Below the pieces are notes generated by a model. That model saw nothing but the letters and a program-made list of their open reading frames with translations, made no database searches and was not told the origin of the DNA. Below are positions 1 to 11,800 of a stretch of 64,000 bases of DNA, one piece after another. Made by a program: the position numbers and the translations under genes. How positions within the stretch are numbered: the stretch's first letter is position 1; the number at the start of each line of letters is the position of its first letter. Source of the stretch: Ficedula albicollis (lineage: Eukaryota; Chordata; Aves; Passeriformes; Muscicapidae); the NCBI RefSeq assembly GCF_000247815.1, contig NC_021677.1, forward strand, positions 61,996,571-62,060,570, read 5' to 3'.

Positions 1-919
1 AAATTGTGGCCTTGTTTAATGCCTTTGGAAGGTGAGATTGAGACTTTCCCTTCTGCATAAGCTGCTGTGTTGCATCCAGTTTCAGCTCTAATTTCAGTCA
101 GTTCTCAGCAGTTTTGGTGGGGACTCTTGCTCTTGTCATGGTCTGATACCAGGTGTTGGTGTGGAGTACAGTAGTTGGAATGATTTCAAGTATTCTTTAT
201 ACTCTACATTTCTGTGAGGAATTCAAAGAAGCATTTATGCTGAGATACAAAGAATTTCAGACTCTACATTTCTGTGAGGGATTCAAGGAAGCATTTATGC
301 TGAGATACAAAGAATTTCATCATTTTTAAGGGACTGTGTGACTCTGTCCTTGGAGCACATTGTCCCAGGCAAGGGCTGCTTTCCTTAGGCCTTTCCACCA
401 GTTCATTCCCAGATCATGATTGCATTTAACAGGAATCCATCCATCCAGCCTCCCTGGATGAGGAGTTTTTGTCAGAAAAGGAGGATAAAGAGGCCTTTAG
501 GAGGGGATTTCAGGATACTCTGGATATACATGAGAAAAAGGAAACAAAAAAAGCTTTTTTTTTTAATAAAAACATCTTTCTGATGTTGAGAGACCAGGAG
601 TTTCTGGCAAACAGGTTTTTCCAAGGATGAGTTCCTTAACATCCTATTCCACTGTGATTCCCAGTGTTTGCTTAAAAATAAACAGGGGAATTAGTGAAGG
701 GCCTGGTTGTAACCTCAACCTAATTTAGCTGGAATTCCAAATCTCTTCCCAAGAGCTGCTTGAAGCTTTGCTTGATGCAGCCCCTTTCTCCCAGATTTTA
801 AATAATTCACCACATGAATGCTGCTGGAACCTTTCCCTTTTGCTTTCCTTGCACACAGGGTTTCAACCAGCGTGAAAGAACTGGAAAACTTCAGGAATAT
901 CTTACAAAACATGAGGTGA
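1..919 (+). CDS. ERO1A: ERO1A, 3' end (last two coding exons, partial gene)
   Basis: ERO1 proteins are ER-luminal flavoproteins that oxidise protein disulfide isomerase and pass the electrons to oxygen. Only the C-terminal end is present. A 31-base exon end reads IVALFNAFGR and stops at a GTGAG donor (intron 32-858). The last exon begins after a pyrimidine-rich CACACAG acceptor and reads VSTSVKELENFRNILQNMR followed by TGA. The split arginine codon (AG/G) keeps the frame. The C-terminal motif matches the end of vertebrate ERO1 as I remember it. The choice of ERO1A over ERO1B rests on the neighbouring GPR137C and TXNDC16, which sit beside ERO1A in human. The catalytic CxxC and FAD-binding parts lie outside the window. 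Confidence 0.9.
3..31 (+). CDS. ERO1A: ERO1A penultimate coding exon, 3' part
   Basis: Encodes IVALFNAFG plus two bases of an arginine codon. It ends at donor GTGAGA. The exon is cut by the window edge. Confidence 0.88.
201..320 (+). repeat. 60-bp tandem duplication in the last ERO1A intron
   Basis: Two adjacent 60-base copies (201-260 and 261-320) beginning ACTCTACATTTCTGTGAGG, differing at about three positions. Confidence 0.95.
859..919 (+). CDS. ERO1A: ERO1A terminal coding exon
   Basis: Follows acceptor TTGCACACAG. It completes the arginine codon, then encodes 19 residues ending QNMR and a TGA stop. Confidence 0.9.
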
Positions 920-1200
920 ATTCAGTGGAGAAAGAGACTTGAGGACAAACACCATCATTCCACCACTCTGACTTAAACCATGGAAACCACTTGCTGGGCC
1001 TCCTGCCCCATGATTGTCTGCAACCTGCTGAGGAGATATTTTTTACAAGGGGGGAAAAAAAAAGCTATTTTTTTTTTATAAAAGTGGGGACTGTATGTAA
1101 ATTTTATTTTATATATTGGAAGATTATTTGGAATAACTATTTGAAATATTTGGATGGATCTGACCCATGGCCTTGCCTTTGGAAGGAGGAGGTAGGGCAA

Positions 1201-1270
1201 GAACTGTGCCATTGAATAAATTTGGGGGAAATTCAGAACTGTGCCATTGAATAAATCTGGGGGAAATTCC
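1201..1270 (+). repeat. 35-bp tandem duplication carrying the polyA signal
   Basis: Two copies, 1201-1235 and 1236-1270, beginning GAACTGTGCCATTGAATAAA. Each holds an AATAAA hexamer, so ERO1A has a duplicated cleavage signal. Confidence 0.92.
1215..1255 (+). terminator. ERO1A polyadenylation signals (two AATAAA)
   Basis: AATAAA at 1215-1220 and again at 1250-1255, about 300 bases after the stop codon. Both copies are intact. Confidence 0.7.
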
Positions 1271-2240
1271 TTGTCTGCTCCATCATTTCAACCACTCACA
1301 GTGTGCCTACACCAACTTCCTGCTGCAGAAAAAAACAACTTCAGGGGACTGTAGGAGCTGCTGCTGCCCCAAGGTGAATTCCTCTTCAGAATTCCTCTTT
1401 TTCTTGTGGGAGCAGGCAGTTCCTGGTGCTCCTCACACCCCCTGGAGGCTGGGAAGATGCAGCAAAGAAGGACCTAAAATGTGGGAAGAGCAGCATAGGC
1501 AGCATGTGCTCCAGCAGAGCTCAAGGCTGTGTGGCTGTGAATAAACCAGGAAAGGAATAAAGGAAGCTCCAGGTCTGGAGGCAGAGCTGGGGGGAGCCAG
1601 TCCTGGGAAAGGACAAAGCAGCCCCTGGCCTGAAGTGCCTGGTTTGAGCACCTTGTACCTCAAATGTGGAGAGACAGAATCCTGGCGTGGCCTCCTGAGC
1701 TGGGAGGGGTCATGGAGTGCAACTGCACAGACACCCCAACATTCCCAGCCTGGGAGCAGTGTCCAAACTCTCCTGGAGCTCTGGCAGCCTGGGGAACGTC
1801 CCCATTCCCTGGGGAGCCTGGGCAGTGCCAGCACCTCTGGGGGAAGAGCCTTTCCTGAAATCCAGCCCAAACCTGCCCTGACACTGCTCCAGCTGTTCCC
1901 TGGCTCCTGTCCCTGATCAGCAGAGTGAAAAGGAGACCCCTGAGAGCTCCCTGTCCCAGCCCATCCTGATGTGAAGGGTTTAAAAGGTCCACCAGCATTT
2001 TTGTTAACAGCACAGGCCCAGTTTGAAGGCAGTCAGTGAAATCTCCCCTGGCTCAGCTTCAGCCCTTCCCTCAGGGCTGCAACCAGAGAAACATCAGAGG
2101 ATAAACCCCCTGTGCCACCCCCAGCCCTATGGCAGCAGAGCAGTGGGATGTGCCAGGTCCTGGCAGGGCACAGGGGACCACAGGGCCACAGCTGGAGCTG
2201 GGCTGGGTCACCCTGGGAGTCATCCCAGCACAGAAAGTCT
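1271..2240. other. Intergenic region between convergent ERO1A and GPR137C
   Basis: No coding potential supported. It contains one minus-oriented CR1 fragment and GC-rich unique sequence. The open frames here have repeat-like content and no homology I recognise. Confidence 0.6.
1650..1965 (-). mobile_element. CR1 LINE fragment
   Basis: Avian CR1 3'-region text in reverse orientation: cues include CTGGGAGCAGTGTCCAAAC, then GGGGGAAGAGCCTTTCCTG and CCCAAACCTGCCCTGACAC. Confidence 0.75.
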
Positions 2241-2257
2241 TTTTTTTTTTTTTAAAT

Positions 2258-2263
2258 TTTATT
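2258..2263 (-). terminator. Candidate distal GPR137C polyA signal
   Basis: TTTATT on the plus strand (AATAAA on the minus strand), followed within a few bases by a T/A homopolymer on the opposite strand. It could instead be the tail of an old retroposed sequence. Confidence 0.4.
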
Positions 2264-2458
2264 TCAACAGAGTAGTGCTTGGTTACAGTTTAGTGAAGAA
2301 CAAATAGGTACATTCATTGGCCACAGCTCTCAGGGCAGCAGCTGCTGCCCGCCAGCAAAGCCAGAACACTGTTAAACCATCCCAAAAATAAAATAAAAAA
2401 GGAAAAAAAAAAACCAAAAAAAAACCAAAAGAAAAGTTTAATGAAAGGCAACTATGCA

Positions 2459-4897
2459 TTAAAAAAGTCCTTGTAACTTGTCAGCTATAAATTACTTCAG
2501 TAAAAGAGGGGATTGCCCCGGGAGGAGCCTCAGTTGGGACCCAGGGGACAGAGGAGGGAAACCCAAACACTCAGGGGTCCATCAGCAACGAGCTCACTGC
2601 CCTGACTGCCATCCCAAATCATCCAGGAAGATCATAGTGTGGGTGTGTGCTTCAGTGCAAGAGGAACAATGAGCCTGTAGCCCTTGGATTTTGTAGGTTT
2701 TTTTAATTATTCTTTTTTATTTTAATTGTTTTTTGCACTACACTCCTTTCCCTCCAAAGTAAAACTTAAAGTGCTCCTAGTGCTTTGGAATTTAAGCAAG
2801 AACAGGGGCCACGAGTGTCACTTGCTGTCTTTGGAGACTTATGGGAGCAGAAGGAAGGGTGGCAGTGCCTGGCCCTTCAGCAGCTTCACCACAAGCCAAG
2901 CAGGGATTGAGATGGAGCAACCTGTTCCTGCCACAGTCAGGGGAGCAGCCAGGGTGGAGCTCTGGCCCAGGGACTCGAGCAAGGGCTGTGCTGAGAGCTG
3001 CCATCTTTGCCCTCTCCAAAAAAAAAAAAAAACCAAACCAGGACTTGCTGCTTTTTTTGGGCCAGCACAAGTGCAGGAGGTGAGCAGGGAGAGCCCAGGC
3101 CACACTCAGGGACAGTGACACCGAGCTCAGCACAGTCCCAGGGCTGAGGAGAGGATGCCCCAGGATTGGGTTTTCCTCTCACAGCTCTCACCACTGAAGG
3201 GTGTCCCTCAGCTGCTGGCCCAGCACAGCATTCCCTGGTCCCAGTGTCACTCCAGGCCTGGAGCAGCTCCTCCCTGCACCAGTGCCTTTATCCAAAGCTG
3301 CTCTGCTCATCCCCACAGCTGGCTCGGGGACAAGCCAGGAATAACACCAAGCCTCATCTCCAAAGAGCCCAGGCCAGGTCAAACTTGGCTATTTTGGTTA
3401 AGGAAAGACAGAGGGACCTGTCCCAGCCTGACCCAGCACTCCCACCCTGTGCACTCCACAGCTCTGGGAGGCCCCAGCTCCACGGGGAGGGCAGAGCAAG
3501 GAGCCCAAGGATCAGATCCCTGCGATTTCTGCCCCTTCCCTCTGCAACAGCAACGTTCCACAGGCAGCCACACACCCCTGCACCTCAGTGGGGAACCCAG
3601 CAGTTCACATTCACTTCAGGTTAAAACTCTTGGTTATCTGCTAAATGCAATTTAATACTGAGGGGGATGAGGGGACATTAAAAAAGTCCTTGTAACTTGT
3701 CAGCTATAAATTACTTCAGTAAAAGAGGGGATTGCCCCGGGAGGAGCCTCAGTTGGGACCCAGGGGACAGAGGAGGGAAACCCAAACACTCAGGGGTCCA
3801 TCAGCAACGAGCTCACTGCCCTGACTGCCATCCCAAATCATCCAGGAAGATCATAGTGTGGGTGTGTGCTTCAGTGCAAGAGGAACAATGAGCCTGTAGC
3901 CCTTGGATTTTGTAGGTTTTTTTAATTATTCTTTTTTATTTTAATCGTTTTTTGCACTACACTCCTTTCCCTCCAAAGTAAAACTTAAAGTGCTCCTAGT
4001 GCTTTGGAATTTAAGCAAGAACAGGGGCCACGAGTGTCACTTGCTGTCTTTGGAGACTTATGGGAGCAGAAGGAAGGGTGGCAGTGCCTGGCCCTTCAGC
4101 AGCTTCACCACAAGCCAAGCAGGGATTGAGATGGAGCAACCTGTTCCTGCCACAGTCAGGGGAGCAGCCAGGGTGGAGCTCTGGCCCAGGGACTCGAGCA
4201 AGGGCTGTGCTGAGAGCTGCCATCTTTGCCCTCTCCAAAAAAAAAAAAAAAACCAAACCAGGACTTGCTGCTTTTTTTGGGCCAGCACAAGTGCAGGAGG
4301 TGAGCAGGGAGAGCCCAGGCCACACTCAGGGACAGTGACACCGAGCTCAGCACAGTCCCAGGGCTGAGGAGAGGATGCCCCAGGATTGGGTTTTCCTCTC
4401 ACAGCTCTCACCACTGAAGGGTGTCCCTCAGCTGCTGGCCCAGCACAGCATTCCCTGGCCCCAGTGTCACTCCAGGCCTGGAGCAGCTCCTCCCTGCACC
4501 AGTGCCTTTATCCAAAGCTGCTCTGCTCATCCCCACAGCTGGCTCGGGGACAAGCCAGGAATAACACCAAGCCTCATCTCCAAAGAGCCCAGGCCAGGTC
4601 AAACTTGGCTATTTTGGTTAAGGAAAGACAGAGGGACCTGTCCCAGCCTGACCCAGCACTCCCACCCTGTGCACTCCACAGCTCTGGGAGGCCCCAGCTC
4701 CACGGGGAGGGCAGAGCAAGGAGCCCAAGGATCAGATCCCTGCGATTTCTGCCCCTTCCCTCTGCAACAGCAACGTTCCACAGGCAGCCACACACCCCTG
4801 CACCTCAGTGGGGAACCCAGCAGTTCACATTCACTTCAGGTTAAAACTCTTGGTTATCTGCTAAATGCAATTTAATACTGAGGGGGATGAGGGGAGC
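2459..4897. repeat. 1.22-kb near-identical tandem duplication
   Basis: Copy 1 is about 2459-3677 and copy 2 about 3678-4897, both beginning ATTAAAAAAGTCCTTGTAAC and ending at GGGGGATGAGGGGA. I see only about three differences: one T/C near 2726/3945, one extra A in an A-run, and one T/C near 3239/4459. All apparent ORFs inside occur twice and are not genes. Confidence 0.97.
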
Positions 4898-5715
4898 CCC
4901 ACTGTGGGCAAGGAGGAGGGGGGAGCAGGGCCACTCCCAGCACCCAGGGGGTGCAGCAGCCCTGGAGTCACACATTCCTGCACACACACCCCTGCTGAGC
5001 CTGCAGGGAAAAGCCAGCCCTGTCCCTGTGCCACGGGCCAGCAGGGTGGTCACAAGGCCAGCAGCAACACTGACCTCACTCAGCTCTGAGCCACAGGCCC
5101 AGCTAGGACAGGGCAGCAGCCAGGTGGGACCAGCAGGCAGAGCAAGACCCCCCCCAAGCCCCGAGGCCTCACCCAGCCCTGCCAGGTGGGAATATGGCAC
5201 AGTAAACTCGAGCATCCAGCCCAGACAGAGCCCCCCACTCCCAGGGAGGCAGGATGCAGAGTCCTTCAGGGAACACGTCTTTGCAGGAAGACAGTGCCTC
5301 TCCCAGCTCTGGATGTGCAATTAAAAGAGTAACTAGAACAGTCTCAGGCCAAGCACAGCCCGAGCGAGATTCGTTCCTTCCAAGTGTGCAGATAAAAGTG
5401 CAAATATGCATTTGATGTTTCTTTTCTAGTGAGGAAGCTCTGGTGCATTTAGCTGCCAACATCTTGAAGACCAGACCAAGGAAAAAAAAAAAGCTTCCAG
5501 AGAGTTCAGCTTCACTTTGCTACATGGTACCTTAAAGTCACAGTTCTCTGACTCAACTGCCTGCAGCCCTGGGCTCAGTCCCGCGCGCCGCTGCGGCAGC
5601 TAGTGGAATGTTTGTGTCATGAGTTAGATGCTTCAGGGGGAGAAGAGGAGGAAAAGAGGAAAACCAGGTTACAATCCTATACATGAGTGCCACTCTGGGA
5701 AGAGAGGGAGCCTCC

Positions 5716-5866
5716 TCAGTTGTGCGGGGCAGGGTGGGAGCTGTGCTGGTGGTGGTTGATCTCCGAGCCGCCGGCGGCGCAGAGCAAGGGCGCGCTGTCC
5801 GCAGCGCCGCCGCTGTCCGTGCCAGCCAGGGAGCCGTAGCAGCCCGAGCACTGAGGGGTGGCCAAG
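5716..5866 (-). CDS. GPR137C: GPR137C coding exon 7 (terminal)
   Basis: Begins after CTCTCCTGCAG and finishes the split glycine codon. Reads [20 protein letters not shown], then SAPLL and [15 protein letters not shown], followed by TGA. The acceptor region is duplicated 41 bases upstream (see the repeat at 5851-5931). Use of the upstream acceptor would shift the frame. Confidence 0.88.
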
Positions 5867-8800
5867 CTGCAGGAGAGACAGAAAAAACACACTGAGGGGT
5901 GGCCAAGCTGCAGGAGAGGCAGAAAAAAACAGGCATGGACTTTTTTAGGGATGAATGATTTGGTTCGTCCAGATTTCTGCTCCCAGCACTGGTGAGGGTG
6001 TTAAAGTTTGAAGGTAAAGTATCTCCAAGGAACTGGAACAGGCATAGACTTTTTTAGGGATGAATGATTTGGTTCGTCCAGATTTCTGCTCCCAGCACTG
6101 GTGAGGGTGTTAAAGTTTGAAGGTAAGGTATCTCCAAGGAACTGGTTTGATGAGACAGTGACAAGGAGAAGAGCACCAGGTGTCATAGCCAGAGCCTCTG
6201 AACTGCTCACTACACCTCTGAGCAGCAAGTGAGGGACTTGGAAGTGAAGTGGAAAGGAAGTAAAGTTTCCAGGCCAGGCTGGACGGGGCTTGGAGCAACC
6301 TGGCACAGTGGAAGGTGTCCCTGCCCATGGCAGGGGGTGGAACACGATGATCTTTAAGGTCCCTTCCAGCCCAAACCATTCCATGGTGACAGAGTTGCCA
6401 GGATGTCCCCACGTTTTGCTGGGGATACCTGAACATTGTCCCCCACACCAGTGCTTCCTCTGCAGAGCTTTCTCCCAGCTGTGACAGAGCTGCCAGGATG
6501 TCCCCACGTTTTGCTGGGGATACCTGAACATTGTCCCCCACACCAGTGCTTCCTCTGCAGAGCTTTCTCCCAGCTCCCACTTCCCAGTGGAGAAACCCCT
6601 CTGGAGATCATTTCAGAGCCCTCTGAAATGGATCCCAGCCCTCCTGGATGAGGTGTCCTGTCTGTAATCACCACCTGTGAGCACCAGCTACATCCACCTC
6701 TCTGAGCTGGTCACTTCTGCCCAACAGAACCAGCTCCTTGTGAGATATACAAGGGAACAAAAGCTCTGTCAGAGGCATCTACCTTGTCGGGGTGTTGAAG
6801 TTTGAAGGTAAAATATCTCCAAGGAACTTGGCTTTGATGAGACAGCCACAAGGAGAAGAGCACCAGGCCCCACAGCACTAGTCAAGTAGAGCCAGAACCT
6901 CTGAACTGCTCACTACACCTCTGGGCAGCAACTGAGGTGTAAGCAAGCTGCCTCTTCCACTGAAGCTTTTCCTAGGAGCAGAAGCCAGGAGCTCTGTTGC
7001 TTCCCCAGAGGGCAGCAGAGCAGCAGCAGAACCCTTCCTTACCCTCCTTCCCTGGCCCCGAGCCGTGACAAGTCATCGTCGCTGTCGTAGCGCCTGGGAT
7101 TGTCGAAGAAATAAGCCCTGGAGCTGTAGCTGTGGCTGTTGACCATCCCTGCTGGAGTCTGCCAAGGAGAAAGGAGTTAGGCCAGAGCAAAACATTCCCA
7201 AAAGTCATCCCAGGCACCTTCCCAGCACAGGGGGATTGCTCAGGCCTACCAGGTTCTGGCTGAGTCTCTGAGCACGGAAGAACAGCACCACGAAGGTGGT
7301 TGGCACCAGCTCCCAGAGGAACAGGACCACTCCAAACACCACGTACTCCTCACTGCTCACCTCCACGTGCACCTGTGGGCACAAGGCACAGGGGGCTGTG
7401 TCATGCCAGCCACCCACAGAGCTCCCAAAATGCAGAGAAACCTTTCCAGAATCAGGAGTCCCTAAAGCAGCACAGTGACCTTCACCTGGCTGCTGCTGCT
7501 GGTTTGGGTGAGCTGGTTCTGCTCACAGTGTGCTGCCAGGGCACTGGGAGCTCACTGCCCACACCAGGGACTCTCCCTCACACACAGCCATGCCTGATTA
7601 AGCATTGCTGTTCTGCTCTAGTTGAGTTGTCCCTCCTCTCCCTCAAAAGAAGAGTTGGCAGGCTGAAAGGGAAGAGCACAACAGGGAATCCTTCCTGAAG
7701 AAGTGGCTGGAGAGAGGAGGACTCAGGTTTGCTGGGTGGAGAGAATAAGCAGCTCATATGGGGGTTCAGGTGCCCAGACACCCCCCAGAGCCCCCTTTGC
7801 ACCCTCACAGCATGAGGAGTGACTGCATTTCACCTCCCTGGCTCTGGGTTGGGGGTCACACACTCACCTTGTCTGAAAGGTTGTCCCAGCCATAGTTAAA
7901 AGGACCAGGAACATTGTCTGGAGATATGGCCACAGCTACCAGGTTATAGCAAGCCCTCGAGGAATACAGGAGGGCCACTACAGATCCCACCAGAATAGCC
8001 TGGCAGACAGATGTTCCCTAGGACAGGAAGAAATAAAAAGAGTTTGAATACAGAGCTGTGATGTTCTTCTCCATTCCCTTAAATGCATGAGCAGCTGTGC
8101 AGGCAAGAATGACCCAGAACATTTGTATGTTGTTGCTAAAATATTCAGAGCTGGGTAAGAGCTTTCTCATGTGATGAGTTCATTGCAGGAGCCACACAGC
8201 CAGAGCTGCCAGGGAAGGATCTGAGGCACTGGAGTGTCCCTGGCAAGACTTTGTCAGTCAGCTCCAAATGGGGGTCCAGGGAGATGCTTTTCCACCCCTG
8301 CCTTCCTCTGGCAATCTCCACAAGGCCAACAACCCACCAGCAGGAAAAACAACTTCTGCTTTCCAGCCCAGACCCTGCAGAGGTGTTCACCCAGCCCTTT
8401 CACTTGCAGCCACTCAGCACCTCAACCATGCACAGTGTTTGTCTAGGAAAGCAGTTCAAATATTTGGGGTGGGCAAAAAGACCCAGAGTTTGAACCCCAG
8501 TACCTGAAGGGAGCTCACAGGAAAGCTGGAGAGAGAAGATTTACAGTGGCCTGGAGAGACAGGACAAGGGAATGGCTTCAAAGAGACAGAGGGCAGGGAT
8601 GGATGGGATACTGGGAGTCAATTCCTGGCTGTGAGGGAGCTGAGGCCCTGGCACAGGGTGCCCAGAGAAACTGTGGCTGCCCCTGGACCCCTGGAAGTGT
8701 CCAGAGCCAGGCTGGATGGGGCTTGGAACAATCTGGGATAGTTAAAGGTAGTCCATGGCAGGGTGTTGGAACTGGATGGGATTTAAGATCTCTTCCAACT

Positions 8801-11800
8801 CAAGCCATTCAGGAATGCTGGGACAAACCAGGTTTTGTTAAATCCATCCATGAATCCTTTTAATGACTCCAAGTCACAGTGAGGGGGCAAACACCCCTCA
8901 GCACCTGAGCTGCCTTTGTGTTTAAGCTCACCCCACTGGCCTGCTCTACATCCCAGCTGTATTTTCCCAGATTTGGAGCTCAGGACAGTGTCTTCAGAGA
9001 GTCAGCAGGAGAGAGGTGCCAACGGACAAGTGACAGCACTGAAGCCCAGCACACACCCTGCTGCCACTGGAAGCTGACTCTGTGGTGCTCAGGCCAGCAC
9101 CATGAGGCACAAAGGCTGCTGAAGCAAATCTCCAGCTCACAAGGAGCACAGGAAAGGGGCTGGCTGCAGTCCAGCCTCCTTCCCACAGCTCCAACATTCC
9201 CACCTGCATTGTGGAGGCAGCAGCCTCCAGCCCTGCTGCGTGGCTTTGAGTTCAGGGGCAGTTCTGAGGCACCTGTGTAACATTTCTGCTCATCCCCAGC
9301 CTGTTTCTGCAGCAAGTTCCCACACACAACAGCAGGGGATGCCCCCAGGGCAGGGGAGGGAGGCAGAGAGCTTTAGCAGACAGCAGGGTGAGTATCCAAG
9401 TGCAGAGCAGAGGCTTCCCTGGAGCAGGCTGTACACAGCCCAGGGGCAGCCTGGGGCATGTGAGGAGAGGAAGCTCCTGCACTGGGAGAACTGGGTGAGT
9501 TAATGAGTGTCCAGAGCCAGTCAGAGCTGGATACCAGGCCCAGGCCAGCAGGGATGGGAGCAGCTTCTCTGCTCCTGCCTCACTGCAGATCTGGATGCAA
9601 CCTGCAGCCTCTGGACAGCTGTCACAGCAGTCAGGCAGGACACCAGGCCCAGCCCACACATCCTGGATTCCAGGAAGTCACCAATGCCCTCTGCTACTTA
9701 AGGAGCCAGACATCTCCTACAGAAAGCCTCAGCTTCAACAGGCAATGGCCAGGTGCTCTGGTTTTTCCTCTGAATGCTTCCAGGCAGGCCTCAGCTCCAA
9801 CAAGCAATGGCCAGGTGCTCTGGTTTTTCCTCTGAATGCTTCCAGGCACTCCAGTGGACACTGACTGCAGCCTCCTGCCACACTGCTGGTGGCTTTTCCA
9901 CTTTCCTATCTGCTGGAAAAGAGCTGTGTGTGACCAGACCCTCACCTGTCCTGCTTTGGGACAGGACCTACAGCAACTTCTTGTCTCATTCCAAAATGCT
10001 CATCTCATCCAGGACATCTCATCCTACCCAAGCAGAGTCCAGCTAAAGCTGGATTTCTGGGGGATCTCCCTTGCAGTGAATCATGACACAGGTAAAATAC
10101 ACAGCACAAACTGCACCTGCTGCTCTTAGAGAACCCTCTCTTCAAGGCAAACCTGGGATTTTCTATGCCTGAAAAGCAGCAGCAGCTCATAAATCTGTTA
10201 TGCCAAAGCTGCAGACAAAGTATTCCCCTAAAGCATGCAGGAAACATCACTCCCACAGCAGGAGTGTGCACTCTGTGAAAGGGAGGAATCCAAGAGTTGC
10301 CACCTCCCCACTGGAAAAATTTGAGCAAGAGCAGCTCAGGTGCCACCAGAGTGAGCACCCCCAGATCCAGCTGAGCAGTGCCAGTGGGAATTCCCAAGGC
10401 ATTTACCCACCTTGGACTCGAGGTAGACATTGGCTGAAGACATCTTTCCCAGTTTGCACATGCAGCAGGCCAGGGAGATGGCACAGAGGATGAAGAGGCT
10501 GTCATTGACCAGAGCCCGGGCCAGGACTGTCCACCTCAGCTGCTTCTCTGGGACCTCACCATGGATCAGCATTGCACAGGTTAAATTCACTACCAGGAAC
10601 AGGAGGCTGGTGAGGATGGAGCCCAGGTACAGCAGGACCCTGCAGAGAGGGTGAGGGGAGAAACGGTCAGTGAGACAACCCTGCACCTCCCTCCTGTGTC
10701 AGCAGACCTCCCAGTGCTCTGCCTGCTGGGAAGCTCAGGCATTCCAGCAAGTTTCAGGAGCTGAACTGGGAATCTCAGGCATTCCAGCAAGTTTCAGGGG
10801 TTGAACTGGGAATCTCAGGCACTCCAGCCAACTTGAGGGATTGCACTGGCAGCCCAAGGCTGCAGAGGATTTGTTGGAGCCTCTCTCAGAACACATGAGC
10901 AGCGTAAGCAGTCATGAGTTACAAGACTCATCTTCTGACAGTCAGGTTCTTATCTTGCAGATTTGAAGTGTTGCTCCAGCTCTGCATTAACTCCAGTCAA
11001 TAAGCCATGAGTCATCACAACCACTGCAACTCCTTTCTTGAGAGCCACTGGAGCTTGCATTTTCCACCCTGGGCTTCCCTGGGAAGCACCTGGGCTGCAC
11101 AAACCTGGGGCTCACCCATTGCCCAAGCCTTGTTCTGCAGATCTTTCCTGGGCTGGGACAGCTCAGAGTCACCCTAAGTGTTCATCCAGGGGAACTGGGA
11201 TGCTTGAGCTCCCCTGGCACCCCTGAAGCTCCCAGTCCTGCTCCAGGTCCAACTTCTCAGAGCACAGGTATGGAATCAGAGCTCTGTTCAGCTTTTGGGG
11301 CCTTACCCTCCCATTCCCAGCCAGTTCCCCTGGGACCAGCTTTGAAGGGAACATCAGGACAGCAGCACTTACTTGTACTTGTTGAATTCAGCTGCACATT
11401 TCACTTTGAATATGACCTGGAGGAGAGATTTGCACAGGGTTACTCTACAAGGCTTACAGTTTCCTTTCAACTTTGTCAAGAGGTAAACAGGGAAACCAGA
11501 ATCCAGCTGGAGATCTCCAAGGACTCTGAATTATTTATTAGCACCAAGTCTTGCTCTGGACCCAAAAGAATGATATTTTTCCCTTGTACAAGCCCAGCCC
11601 AAATACAGGTTCCCAACAACCATAAACATATTTAACACCCCATACGTGACATGCACTTTAACACCACACCTTAAAGACTTCAAGAAAAGAAGGGAGTTCA
11701 GCACTTAAAAGTCCTTCAAAAATACATCTCCTTTTCCCAAACGTTTTGGGCTATTTTAGGACCTCAGCCACGCTGGATTTCCATGTTAGAGGAGTAAGGA

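Larger units (their letters stand above)
920..1275 (+). other. ERO1A: ERO1A 3' UTR
   Basis: AT-rich stretch after the ERO1A stop, ending with two AATAAA signals. The cleavage site is inferred, not seen. The real 3' UTR could extend further, but sequence downstream changes to CR1-derived repeat. Confidence 0.6.
2240..5715 (-). other. GPR137C: Probable GPR137C 3' UTR and 3' flank
   Basis: About 3.4 kb after the GPR137C stop with no coding exon. It includes the 1.22-kb tandem duplication. Minus-strand AATAAA hexamers occur at 2716-2721, at the equivalent place in the second copy (3935-3940), and at 2258-2263. Which is used cannot be told from sequence alone. Confidence 0.5.

Noticed and set aside
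2726..4875. Pairs of identical 60-166-residue open frames
   Set aside because: Consequence of the 1.22-kb duplication in a noncoding 3' region; no protein motif.
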